A stretch of 64,000 nt of DNA. Source: Bacillota bacterium. Its GTDB lineage: Bacteria; Bacillota; Clostridia; Tissierellales; Peptoniphilaceae. This document shows, one piece after another, positions 25,648 through 32,845 of this stretch. The notes under the pieces are model-generated. The model was given only the letters and a program-made list of their open reading frames with translations, ran no database searches and was not told the origin of the DNA. The stretch is from the NCBI GenBank assembly GCA_023442775.1, contig JAEZXH010000019.1:62001-126000 (forward strand), read 5' to 3'. Position 1 is the first letter of the stretch. Each line of letters opens with the position of its first letter. Position numbers and translations under genes: made by a program.

Positions 25648-26404
25648 AGTGCGCCCCCTTTTCGAGAAGGGTCCAATAATCCTTGGCGACGAGGCTCGCC
25701 CCGCCGACGAGGACCCCATCCACGTCGGACTGACTCAGGTATTCTTCCACGTTTTGGGGCTTGACGCTGCCACCGTAGAGGATGTGAATCTCTTCGGCGA
25801 GTTCTTCCCCAAAGATTTCCCTGCACCACTGGCGAATGGTCTCCGCCATCTCTTGGGCGTCTTGGGAGGTGGCGTTTTGCCCGGTGCCAATGGCCCAAAT
25901 CGGCTCATAGGCCACCATGACCCGCTTCATCTCTTCGGGTTCTAAATCCTTTAACACCCGATGGAGCTGCCCCGCCACCTTGGTGCGGGCGCGCCCCTCC
26001 TTGCGCTCCTCTTCGTTTTCTCCCACGCAGAGGACAGGGGTGAACCCATGGGCGAGGGCGGTGCGCAGTTTTCGCGTAATCGCCGCATTGTTCTCGTGGT
26101 AGAAGGCGCGGCGCTCCGAGTGTCCGATGAGCACCGTCTTCACCTCCATGTCCTCGAGCATGTCCCAGGAGATTTCTCCCGTAAAGGCCCCGGCGTCTTG
26201 GGCACTCATGGTTTGGGCCCCGAGAATGACTCCCGTGCCTTCCAGGGCTTCGCCTAGGGGGTAGAGGTCTACGAATGGAGGAAAGAGCATGGCCACCACT
26301 GCCTCGGGAATCTTGCCAAAACTCTTCAGTTCCTCGGCAAAGGCCAGCGCCTTTGAAGGGGCGTGGTTCATCTTCCAATTCCCAGCAATGATGACTTTAC
26401 GCAT
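25637..26404 (-). CDS. tpiA: Triosephosphate isomerase
   Basis: A 255-residue TIM barrel. The catalytic lysine is in AGNWKMNH, the histidine in IGHSERR and the glutamate in AYEPIWAIGTG. It overlaps pgk by eight bases and gpmI by eleven. Confidence 0.97.
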   Translation of the reverse strand: MRKVIIAGNWKMNHAPSKALAFAEELKSFGKIPEAVVAMLFPPFVDLYPLGEALEGTGVILGAQTMSAQDAGAFTGEISWDMLEDMEVKTVLIGHSERRAFYHENNAAITRKLRTALAHGFTPVLCVGENEEERKEGRARTKVAGQLHRVLKDLEPEEMKRVMVAYEPIWAIGTGQNATSQDAQEMAETIRQWCREIFGEELAEEIHILYGGSVKPQNVEEYLSQSDVDGVLVGGASLVAKDYWTLLEKGAHYGA

Positions 26405-27584
26405 GACTTCCTCCTTCTATGGCTTCGATCCCGGGAAGGACCTTGCCCTCCATAAATTCGAGACTGGCTCCTCCGCCGGTGGAGATGTGGGCGAAGGCGT
26501 CGCTACGCCCAGAGAGTTTCACCGCAGAGGCACTATCTCCTCCGCCGACGATGACCTCCGCATCCCCATCGGCGAGAATGTCCACAAGACCCATGGTCCC
26601 TTTGGCAAAGGCCTCCTTCTCGAAGACCCCAGCGGGGCCATTCCAGATGACGTTTTTCGCCTTCTTCAGGAGCTCTCCCATGACCTCGAGACTCTTCGGC
26701 CCAATGTCTAGAGCCATGTCGTCGTCGCCAATCTCCTCGATGGAAACGACCCGTCCCTCTTTTGCGTCGAAGGACTTGGCCACCACGAGGTCCACGGGAA
26801 GGACGAGGTCCACATTCTTCTCCTTCGCCTTCTCCATGACTTCCTTTGCAAGGCCAATCCGCTCCTCTTCCACGAGGGAGATCCCCGTATCGTAGCCCTT
26901 GGCCCGGAGGAAGGTGTTCGCCATGGCGCCGACGATAATGAGGCCATCGATGCGCTCTAAGAGGTGCTCAATGACGCCAATCTTGTCGGAGACCTTAGCC
27001 CCTCCCAAGATGGCGACGAAGGGACGCTTGGGATCGTTGAGCATTCCCGAGAGAGCCTCCACTTCCTTCGCCACGAGGAAGCCAAAGGTCGAGGGCAAAA
27101 GGGCACTCACTCCGACGTTGGATGCGTGGGCGCGGTGACTTGTCCCAAAGGCGTCATTGACGTAAATGTCCCCAAGGCTTGCGAGTTCCTTGGCAAACTC
27201 TTCGCCGTTCTTTTCTTCTTCCTTGCGGTAGCGAGTGTTTTCCAAGAGGGCCACTTCTCCATCCTTTAAGGCGTCGACTCCCTCTTTCACCTTCTCACCC
27301 ACCACGACATCCGAGGGGAGGAAGTGGACCTTCTGGCCCAATTTCTCCTCCAAGGCCTTCGCCACCGGGGCGAGGGAAAATTCTGGCTTCGCCTCTCCCT
27401 TGGGTCGACCCAGGTGGCTCATGAGAACCACCCGCGCGCCTTCGCCTAAGAGGTAGCGAATCGTGGGAAGGGCGGCGTCAATGCGCGCCGTATCCTGAAT
27501 CTCTTCGCCCTTCATCGGGACGTTGAAATCCACCCGGACGAGGGCTCTCTTGCCCTTCCAGGAAAAATCTTGAAGATGCTTCAT
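26397..27584 (-). CDS. pgk: Phosphoglycerate kinase
   Basis: A 395-residue two-domain kinase making ATP from 1,3-bisphosphoglycerate. Marks are RVDFNVPM, SHLGRPKGE, the hinge region, and the nucleotide segment VIWNGPAGVFE with GGGDSASAV. It follows gap by eight bases. Confidence 0.97.
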   Translation of the reverse strand: MKHLQDFSWKGKRALVRVDFNVPMKGEEIQDTARIDAALPTIRYLLGEGARVVLMSHLGRPKGEAKPEFSLAPVAKALEEKLGQKVHFLPSDVVVGEKVKEGVDALKDGEVALLENTRYRKEEEKNGEEFAKELASLGDIYVNDAFGTSHRAHASNVGVSALLPSTFGFLVAKEVEALSGMLNDPKRPFVAILGGAKVSDKIGVIEHLLERIDGLIIVGAMANTFLRAKGYDTGISLVEEERIGLAKEVMEKAKEKNVDLVLPVDLVVAKSFDAKEGRVVSIEEIGDDDMALDIGPKSLEVMGELLKKAKNVIWNGPAGVFEKEAFAKGTMGLVDILADGDAEVIVGGGDSASAVKLSGRSDAFAHISTGGGASLEFMEGKVLPGIEAIEGGSHA

Positions 27585-27592
27585 GAGTCACC

Positions 27593-28603
27593 TCACAGAC
27601 TCTTGGCCACCATGTCTGCCAAGTCGATGACCCGTTGGGAATAGCCCCACTCGTTGTCGTACCAGCTCACGAGCTTCACCATGCGATCCTTCACCAAGGT
27701 GAGTTCTGCATCGAAGAGGGAGGAGTGGGGATCGGCGACGATGTCCGAGGAGACGATGGGCTCGTCCACATAGGCGAGAATACCTCTCAAGGGACCCTCT
27801 GCCGCTTCCTTCATGACGCGGTTGATGTCTTCTACCGTCGCTTCCTTCGTCAGTTCAAAGGTCACATCCACCACAGAACCGGTGGGGACGGGGACGCGAA
27901 GGGCATAGCCCGTGAGTTTTCCTTGGACTTCGGGAAGGACGAGACCCACCGCCTTGGCGGCACCGGTGGAGGTGGGGATGATGTTCTCCGCTCCAGCACG
28001 GGCGCGTCGCCAGTCCTTTTTGTGGGCGTTGTCATGGATATTTTGGTCGTTGGTGTAGGCGTGAACCGTGGTCATGAGTCCGCGCTCAATTCCGAAGTTT
28101 TCGAGAATCACCTTGGTGATGGGGGCGAGGCAGTTCGTGGTGCAGGAGGCGTTGGAGATCACCGTGTGCTTCTCGGGGTCATAAACGTGGTCGTTGACTC
28201 CCATGACGATGGTCACATCTTCTCCCTTGGCGGGAGCGGTGAAGATGACCTTCTTCACGCCGGTACCCAAGTATTTTTCCGCGCCCTCACGGCTGTTGAA
28301 GGCCCCGGTGGAGTCGATGACGATGTCGATGCCCATGTCGCCCCAGGGGATGTTTGCGGGCTCGCGGTCGTTGACCAACTGAATCTCGTGGCCGTCAATG
28401 ACGAGCTTGTCGTCCTTCAGCTCCACGGTGCCGGGGTAGCGCCCGTAGACCGTGTCGTACTTAAAGAGGTGGGCGTGTTGTTCAAACCCGCTGGTGATGT
28501 TGATGAGAGCCAGCTCAAAGGCCTTATCTTCTCGTTGCATGATGCCGCGCACCACGTCGCGACCAATTCGTCCAAAACCGTTCACCGCTACTTTAATCGT
28601 CAT
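27593..28603 (-). CDS. gap: Glyceraldehyde-3-phosphate dehydrogenase
   Basis: A 336-residue NAD-dependent enzyme. The Rossmann start is VNGFGRIGRDV; the catalytic cysteine lies in ISNASCTTNCLAP, with the paired histidine in VHAYTNDQ, and SWYDNEWGYSQRV closes the protein. It follows cggR by nine bases and is the first enzyme gene of the operon. Confidence 0.97.
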   Translation of the reverse strand: MTIKVAVNGFGRIGRDVVRGIMQREDKAFELALINITSGFEQHAHLFKYDTVYGRYPGTVELKDDKLVIDGHEIQLVNDREPANIPWGDMGIDIVIDSTGAFNSREGAEKYLGTGVKKVIFTAPAKGEDVTIVMGVNDHVYDPEKHTVISNASCTTNCLAPITKVILENFGIERGLMTTVHAYTNDQNIHDNAHKKDWRRARAGAENIIPTSTGAAKAVGLVLPEVQGKLTGYALRVPVPTGSVVDVTFELTKEATVEDINRVMKEAAEGPLRGILAYVDEPIVSSDIVADPHSSLFDAELTLVKDRMVKLVSWYDNEWGYSQRVIDLADMVAKSL

Positions 28604-28612
28604 GTCGTCCTC

Positions 28613-29629
28613 CTATAACATCGCGTTGATTTCTCTTGCCGCTGGTTCGTCAATGATGAGGGTCATGTCGGGATGCACCCTCGAAATGGCCACAATGGCC
28701 TCTGCTTTTTCTGCGCCGCCGGCGATGCCGATGACGCGGGGAATCTTCGAAAAATCATCCAGGGAGAGGCCCACGGAATTCTGTCCATAGACCTCCTTCC
28801 CGTCGAGGGTGAAATAGTGGCCAAAGGCCTCCCCGACGGCTCCCTTTGCCAGAATCTCTTGGCGTTTTTTCTCGTTGAGATGGCGCACGTGGCTCATCCG
28901 ATCCGCCCGGCCAATCCCAAAGACTAAGATGTCCAAGTGGTGCAGGGCGCGGTAGGCCTCGCGAACGTCCTCGTTTTTCAGAAGATAGTCAAGGGCTTCC
29001 TGTCCCACGTCATCGGGTAGACTCAAGAGCTTGTACTGGGCGCCACACTTCATCGCCAAGTGGGCGACAATGGTGTTGGCCTGGTGTTCCGCCGAAGAGC
29101 CGAGGCCCCCGCGCGCGGGGACGAAGGTGACGTTCTCCATGGTGGTGGAACTGGGCATCTCTCGCGCCAGAGCGTGGAGAGTTCTCCCTCCCGTGACGCC
29201 GATGACGTCTCCGGCACAGATGGCCTCGGCGAGAAACTTTGCCCCGGCGGCGCCGAGATTTGTCATGGCGGCATCCACCTTTGCACTGTCTCCCTTGACG
29301 ACGAGGACTTCCCGCACTCCCAAGAGTTCCTCAAGGCGCACCGAGAGTTCGTTGAGCTTGTTGAGGCCACTGTAGAGTTGTTGCAAATTGTTGCACATGA
29401 GCTTTCCCTCTCGGGTCAGCATCGTCCCTGCGCCGCTGACGGTGACCAGTCCGAGATCTTTTAACGTCTCGATCTCCTCCCGCACCGTCCTCTCACTTAG
29501 GCGCATGCGTTCCGAGATGGTACGCCTCCCCACCCCGGGATTTCTCTTGATGAATTCCATCACCTCATAGCGCCTCAGAAAGAGGGGGCGAAACTCGGGA
29601 AGGAACCCACAGATCATATCGAGATTCAT
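28613..29629 (-). CDS. cggR: Central glycolytic genes regulator CggR (SorC family)
   Basis: A 338-residue repressor with an N-terminal winged helix (about 20-80; GVGRRTISERMRLSERTVRE) and a sugar-phosphate-binding SorC domain. In Bacillus it blocks gap-operon transcription until fructose-1,6-bisphosphate binds. The ATG at 29629 follows AGGAGG; a longer frame runs into the promoter. A matching tandem operator lies directly upstream, so autoregulation of the whole operon is likely. Confidence 0.93.
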   Translation of the reverse strand: MNLDMICGFLPEFRPLFLRRYEVMEFIKRNPGVGRRTISERMRLSERTVREEIETLKDLGLVTVSGAGTMLTREGKLMCNNLQQLYSGLNKLNELSVRLEELLGVREVLVVKGDSAKVDAAMTNLGAAGAKFLAEAICAGDVIGVTGGRTLHALAREMPSSTTMENVTFVPARGGLGSSAEHQANTIVAHLAMKCGAQYKLLSLPDDVGQEALDYLLKNEDVREAYRALHHLDILVFGIGRADRMSHVRHLNEKKRQEILAKGAVGEAFGHYFTLDGKEVYGQNSVGLSLDDFSKIPRVIGIAGGAEKAEAIVAISRVHPDMTLIIDEPAAREINAML

Positions 29630-29640
29630 GGCACCTCCTG

Positions 29641-29677
29641 GACGAAATTGTTCCCGCAAGAGCAAATTTGCTCCCGC
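29641..29677 (-). promoter_or_regulatory. Tandem CggR operator
   Basis: Two direct half-sites on the minus strand, CGGGAGCAAATTTGCTC and CGGGAACAATTTCGTC, are spaced like the Bacillus subtilis CggR operator (CGGGAC-N6-TGTC repeated). They lie downstream of the promoter and just before the cggR ribosome site, a position fit for roadblock repression. Confidence 0.78.
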
Positions 29678-29685
29678 TAGGTGTA

Positions 29686-29707
29686 GTACTATCCACAAAA
29701 ATAGTAC
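29686..29707. promoter_or_regulatory. Inverted repeat over the cggR -10 region
   Basis: GTACTAT and ATAGTAC arms with an eight-base spacer cover the -10 hexamer and start site of the cggR promoter. It could be a second operator or a 5' hairpin of the mRNA. Confidence 0.45.
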
Positions 29708-29730
29708 CCCTAGGCTCCTGCCTTTGTCAA
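29701..29730 (-). promoter_or_regulatory. Promoter of the cggR-glycolysis operon
   Basis: A perfect TTGACA is spaced 18 bases from TACTAT on the minus strand, placing transcription start between the promoter and the CggR operator. Confidence 0.7.
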
Positions 29731-29785
29731 GGATTCTGAGAATTTTCCCCATTTTCATTATTGTCCCTCTCAGCCCTTGGATTCT

Positions 29786-29794
29786 TGCTATAAT
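29786..29794 (+). promoter_or_regulatory. Extended -10 promoter of a putative small RNA
   Basis: TGCTATAAT on the plus strand. It faces a stretch with no protein-coding gene but with a terminator 140 bases on. Confidence 0.55.
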
Positions 29795-29800
29795 AATGAG

Positions 29801-29964
29801 GTACTTACTCCCTTGTTTCCGCCCCTTCGCTAAACCCCTAGACCCTAGCCTACAAGCGGTTTCTTAGATTTTAGGTCTACGAAGGGAGCCCCTCGTGTGT
29901 GCAACGCGTGTGCAACGATTTAGTCAGCCCGTGGCGACCCTAGGTTCTTCTAGGGTCTTTTTTT
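29801..29964 (+). ncRNA. Putative structured small RNA at the host/prophage junction
   Basis: About 160 bases bounded by an extended -10 (29786-29794) and a strong terminator, with no reading frame that has a ribosome site. It can fold: CCCTTCG near 29823 pairs with CGAAGGG near 29880, enclosing TAGACC pairing with GGTCTA. It also holds GTGTGTGCAAC followed by GCGTGTGCAAC, a near direct repeat. I could not match it to 6S, tmRNA, SRP RNA or RNase P. It ends where prophage-like sequence begins, so it may mark the attachment site. Confidence 0.45.
29936..29964 (+). terminator. Terminator of the putative small RNA
   Basis: GACCCTAG and CTAGGGTC arms with a six-base loop followed by seven or more T on the plus strand. 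Confidence 0.85.
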
Positions 29965-30003
29965 TGCATAGAAAAAGGCCCTAGAAGATGCGGGGGTTTT
30001 CTT

Positions 30004-30210
30004 TTATTCTTGGAGTTCTTGGCGACGTTCGAGGATGAGGGCAGAAAGTTCCTCGAGGTCTTCGGCGGTGGCCTCTTTTTTGATGAAGCTGCGGGCGGTG
30101 CTTCGCCGGTTGAGGTAGCGGGTCTTTTCTTTGTTTTTCTTCCGCCAGCGGGCGTTGGCTTCGGATTGTTCTGGAGCTTTTCCAGGGCCCTTTTTTGCTG
30201 TTTTCCACAA
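30004..30210 (-). CDS. Small basic phage protein, paralogue 1 of 3
   Basis: Up to 68 residues. The core SEANARWRKKNKEKTRYLNR and the tail AT-EDLEEL--L--ER match two proteins at 55.2 and 55.9 kb. I do not recognise a function; the basic helix followed by an acidic helix could be a small nucleic-acid-binding protein. The start is doubtful: only a TTG at 30210 without a ribosome site is available, directly after a terminator, so it may be a decayed copy. It follows the holin gene, as the other copies follow tiny membrane-peptide genes. Confidence 0.55.
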   Translation of the reverse strand: MWKTAKKGPGKAPEQSEANARWRKKNKEKTRYLNRRSTARSFIKKEATAEDLEELSALILERRQELQE

Positions 30211-30242
30211 AAAAAGAACGGGGTGTCCCGTTCTCTTTTTTT
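30209..30242. terminator. Bidirectional terminator after the lysis genes
   Basis: AGAACGGG and CCCGTTCT arms around GTGT with T runs on both strands. On the minus strand it would end the phage late transcript after the holin gene. Confidence 0.88.
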
Positions 30243-30279
30243 GGCCGACAAGTCGTCTAATGGAAAGAAAAGTACTCGA

Positions 30280-30360
30280 ATGGCCCTCGCAAAGTGTATA
30301 GCGAATACCTTGGCCGCCGTGTCGTTAAAGGAGGTGATCTTTCCAGCGAAAGGAAGTTAG
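30280..30360 (+). CDS. Possible 26-residue peptide with unusual internal sequence
   Basis: A short plus-strand frame, MALAKCIANTLAAVSLKEVI and six more residues, opposite to the phage genes. Only a weak GGAAAG lies upstream of its ATG. Its codons contain AAAGGAGGTGATC, a perfect complement of the 3' end of 16S rRNA. A nine-base hairpin GTCTAGGGG/CCCCTAGAC follows at 30377-30403. It may not be a gene at all. Confidence 0.2.
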   Translation: MALAKCIANTLAAVSLKEVIFPAKGS

Positions 30361-30435
30361 GGGATTCCCCTTGGCGTCTAGGGGGGCCGTGTATCCCCTA
30401 GACTCAGCATACCAAAAGAGGGGCTCACTTTTCTT

Positions 30436-30696
30436 TCATAAATCGAAATTTGAGAAGGCGACGTCAATAATTTTGTCGTAGAGCTTGCACGAGGCGAGGC
30501 CGATGACGATGCCGTTCAAGATGGCCTCGACGCTTGGGCCTCGAAGGGCGACGGTGGCGAGGGCTCCGAGGATGACGGCGACGAGCTCGATCATGCGCAC
30601 GGGGATGAGTCCCGCTTGTTTGAGGGCCTCCAAGATGGCGACGAGGGCGCCGACGGTCAAGAGGTTGGCGGTGATGAGGTCTTGAAACAGGTTCAT
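30436..30696 (-). CDS. Phage holin
   Basis: An 86-residue protein with two or three hydrophobic spans (about 10-28, 34-52, 56-72) and short charged ends, the size and shape of a class II holin; no family signature is certain. It overlaps the amidase stop by four bases (ATGA), the usual holin-endolysin linkage, and would open the membrane at the end of infection. Confidence 0.78.
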   Translation of the reverse strand: MNLFQDLITANLLTVGALVAILEALKQAGLIPVRMIELVAVILGALATVALRGPSVEAILNGIVIGLASCKLYDKIIDVAFSNFDL

Positions 30697-31868
30697 GCTT
30701 TGACTCCAATCATGTTATTCAGGCGGCGGGCACTGTGGATGCCTTGGTTGTCTTTCCAGAGCATCTGGGTGCTTCCTCCACCGTCGAGGGCGATGGCTCC
30801 TTCAAGGCCTAAAGCCTTCATCTTGTCCCGAAGGGTGGGAAGGCTCATGGCGTCGTCGGTGGCGACGAGGTAGACGGTGCGCCCCAAGAAGCCAATGGCA
30901 CTGCGTCGTGTGGTGTAGCTGATGGAGGTCGGGACTTTTTCAAGGCGCGGGTCAAAGCTTGGGAGGAGGCCAACGCCTCCCACCGCCCAGGTGATGGGCC
31001 TTTCGACTTCGGCGATGTCGAAGATGCGCTCGACGGTGAGTCTCCCCTCTCCATAGATGAGGGTGGCGCGCTTGGTGCCGTCGTGGTGGTTTCTCGTGGC
31101 GTTGGGGCCGAGGGGCTTGCCTCCGTTGATGGCGATGCCCCAGCAGCCTTCAGGGCGATCCGGGTGGGCCATGTCGAAAAAGGTGCCGTTGATGCCGTAG
31201 GCCCCGACTTGGCGCAGGGTCTTGCCCCCTAAGAGGGCGAGATAAATCTTCTCCGCGGGGACTTTCAGGATGTGCAGGCCGTTTTTATGGGTGTAGGTGG
31301 TGTCCGTCTTTTCCATGGGGGCCTCCTTCTTCTCCACGGGGACGGCGACGGAGTCCTTGGTGGTGTCGATGCGAAGGCGCATGGGTTCCTCGAGACTCTT
31401 CTTAAAGGCGTGCCACCGCGCCCAATTGTTTCGCATCATGGAGCCGGGGCAACTCTTGCGGCTCGCGTCGTAATGGCGCACCACGTGGGCGTTGTCGATG
31501 CCGAAGCGCTCCTGGAGATTCTTCACGAGCTCCCGGGCGTTGGCGACGGCCTTGTCATAGTCGCCGTCGCGGTTGATGCAGATTTCGATGGAGAGGCTAT
31601 TCTGGTTGGTGATGCCGTAGCGTCCTCTTCCGTCGCCGACGGCCCAGGCGGCTTTCGAGTCGCCGACAAATTGGCAAATCTCGTGGTCGTCGACGAAGTA
31701 GTGGGCACTGGCTCCCCTCGTGTTGGTGCCCACATAGGTGCGGTGGGCCCGTGCGGTGGCTCCCTTCCCGTCGTTTCCCGTGTCGTGGATGACGATGTAG
31801 CGGATGGCCTTGCCTCCCCGGCTTGAAAAGTTCTTTCGCACCGGGAGGTAGGAGTAGCGAAGACTCAT
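30693..31868 (-). CDS. Endolysin: amidase_2 fused to phosphodiester glycosidase domain
   Basis: A 391-residue two-domain lysin. Residues 1 to about 160 form an N-acetylmuramoyl-L-alanine amidase (amidase_2), with likely zinc ligands His28 in YIVIHDTGN, His132 in VVRHYDAS and Cys140. After a linker (about 165-190) residues 200-391 match the NAGPA/phosphodiester glycosidase family, ending with GAIALDGGGSTQML. The second domain usually cleaves or binds phosphodiester-linked sugars; here it may bind or cut wall polymers such as teichoic acid. It follows a membrane coiled-coil gene by overlap. Confidence 0.88.
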   Translation of the reverse strand: MSLRYSYLPVRKNFSSRGGKAIRYIVIHDTGNDGKGATARAHRTYVGTNTRGASAHYFVDDHEICQFVGDSKAAWAVGDGRGRYGITNQNSLSIEICINRDGDYDKAVANARELVKNLQERFGIDNAHVVRHYDASRKSCPGSMMRNNWARWHAFKKSLEEPMRLRIDTTKDSVAVPVEKKEAPMEKTDTTYTHKNGLHILKVPAEKIYLALLGGKTLRQVGAYGINGTFFDMAHPDRPEGCWGIAINGGKPLGPNATRNHHDGTKRATLIYGEGRLTVERIFDIAEVERPITWAVGGVGLLPSFDPRLEKVPTSISYTTRRSAIGFLGRTVYLVATDDAMSLPTLRDKMKALGLEGAIALDGGGSTQMLWKDNQGIHSARRLNNMIGVKA

Positions 31869-32332
31869 GTTCTCCCCCTTTCCTCTTGGACTTCTTTTTC
31901 CACGTCGGCGGTGATTTTAGACACGGCGGCAGAGGCGCGCTTTCTCGTGGTTTGGTTGGTGAGGATCATGTCGCAAATTCGGCCGTTGACCCGGGCGGCG
32001 GTGAAGATTTTCTCCCCGAGGCCGTCGTGGTCTTTGACGAGGCTCTTCGTCTCCTTGATGTCCTGGCTCATCCCCTCCAAGGTGATGCGCAGAAGCTCTA
32101 GGGAGTGGGCGACGTTCTCGTTACTCTTGGCGAACTGCTCCATGGCCTCTTGTTGGGAGCGGGCCAAGTCCCGAAGGGCCGCCTCGGAGCTTCCCATGTG
32201 GGACACTCCTTGCTCAATGGCGACGATTTTCGGAAGGATGGTGCGGTACTCGTGGATGATGAGGCTCAGAAAAACGACGCTCATCACCAGGGCGATGCCG
32301 TGGTTTTCCACGAGTTGGAGGGTCTCACTCAT
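31865..32332 (-). CDS. Membrane-anchored coiled-coil phage protein
   Basis: A 155-residue protein with one N-terminal membrane helix (about 10-28, IALVMSVVFLSLIIHEY) and a long helical tail. It lies in the lysis cassette before the endolysin. BhlA/UviB-type holin accessories look like this, but they are shorter; I leave the role open. The ATG at 32332 follows GGGAG and lies within the end of the previous gene. Confidence 0.7.
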   Translation of the reverse strand: MSETLQLVENHGIALVMSVVFLSLIIHEYRTILPKIVAIEQGVSHMGSSEAALRDLARSQQEAMEQFAKSNENVAHSLELLRITLEGMSQDIKETKSLVKDHDGLGEKIFTAARVNGRICDMILTNQTTRKRASAAVSKITADVEKEVQEERGRT

Positions 32333-32660
32333 CTCCCTTCTCCGCGGGGCCCTTTCCCGACTCCTTGGGGTCGTCCTCCGATTCTTTAGGGCCCTTGTCG
32401 GTCTCCTCTTCTTTGGACTCTTCCTCGTCGGGTTCTTCTTTCCTTTCTCCTTGGATTTCACGAATCCGCTTTTCCATCTCTTGCATCTTGCGCTGGTGCT
32501 CCGCTTCTCGAAGACGGCGCTCCGCTTCCCGTTCGTCGAGGACGGCGTAGACCATCTCCTGGAGGTTCGAGAGCTTGGGCACCTGCTCCCGACGACGAAG
32601 CCCTGCTTCAATCAATCGCACATAGACGCCGACGAGTCCGCTTTCTTTCGTAAAGGTCAT
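32325..32660 (-). CDS. Hypothetical phage protein with acidic tail
   Basis: A 111-residue protein. The first 30 residues (VYVRLIEAGLRRREQVPKL) resemble small phage proteins found between fibre and lysis genes. Residues 40-70 form a charged coiled coil and the rest is a disordered stretch of Glu, Lys, Asp and Gly. Function unknown. It overlaps both neighbours by a few bases. Confidence 0.65.
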   Translation of the reverse strand: MTFTKESGLVGVYVRLIEAGLRRREQVPKLSNLQEMVYAVLDEREAERRLREAEHQRKMQEMEKRIREIQGERKEEPDEEESKEEETDKGPKESEDDPKESGKGPAEKGDE

Positions 32661-32845
32661 TGCACACCTCCTAAGGTTGTCACGAGTTCCGTCAGTTCTG
32701 TCATGGTTTGGCCAAGGGCGGCAAGTTCCGTGCTAAACATCTCCACCATATCCGCCACCATGGCATCGCGCTCCACGTTTTCCGGGGCGTGTTTTTCGCG
32801 TTCCTGGGCCTGCTTGAGGCTCATCTCTCGGGTGATATGAATCAT
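32657..32845 (-). CDS. Hypothetical small phage protein
   Basis: A 62-residue mostly helical protein, MIHITREMSLKQAQEREKHA onwards, not recognised. The ATG at 32845 lies six bases after GGAGGAGG and overlaps the fibre-gene stop as ATGA. Confidence 0.6.
   Translation of the reverse strand: MIHITREMSLKQAQEREKHAPENVERDAMVADMVEMFSTELAALGQTMTELTELVTTLGGVQ

Noticed and set aside
29801..29964. Identification of the junction RNA as tmRNA, 6S RNA or SRP RNA
   Set aside because: No tRNA-like ends or tag frame, no long central bubble with pairing ends, and no SRP loop sequence were found.
32332..32611. Longer form of the membrane coiled-coil gene before the endolysin
   Set aside because: The extra N-terminal 93 residues are basic shadow sequence of the previous gene; ATG at 32332 with GGGAG and a membrane helix right after is the natural start.
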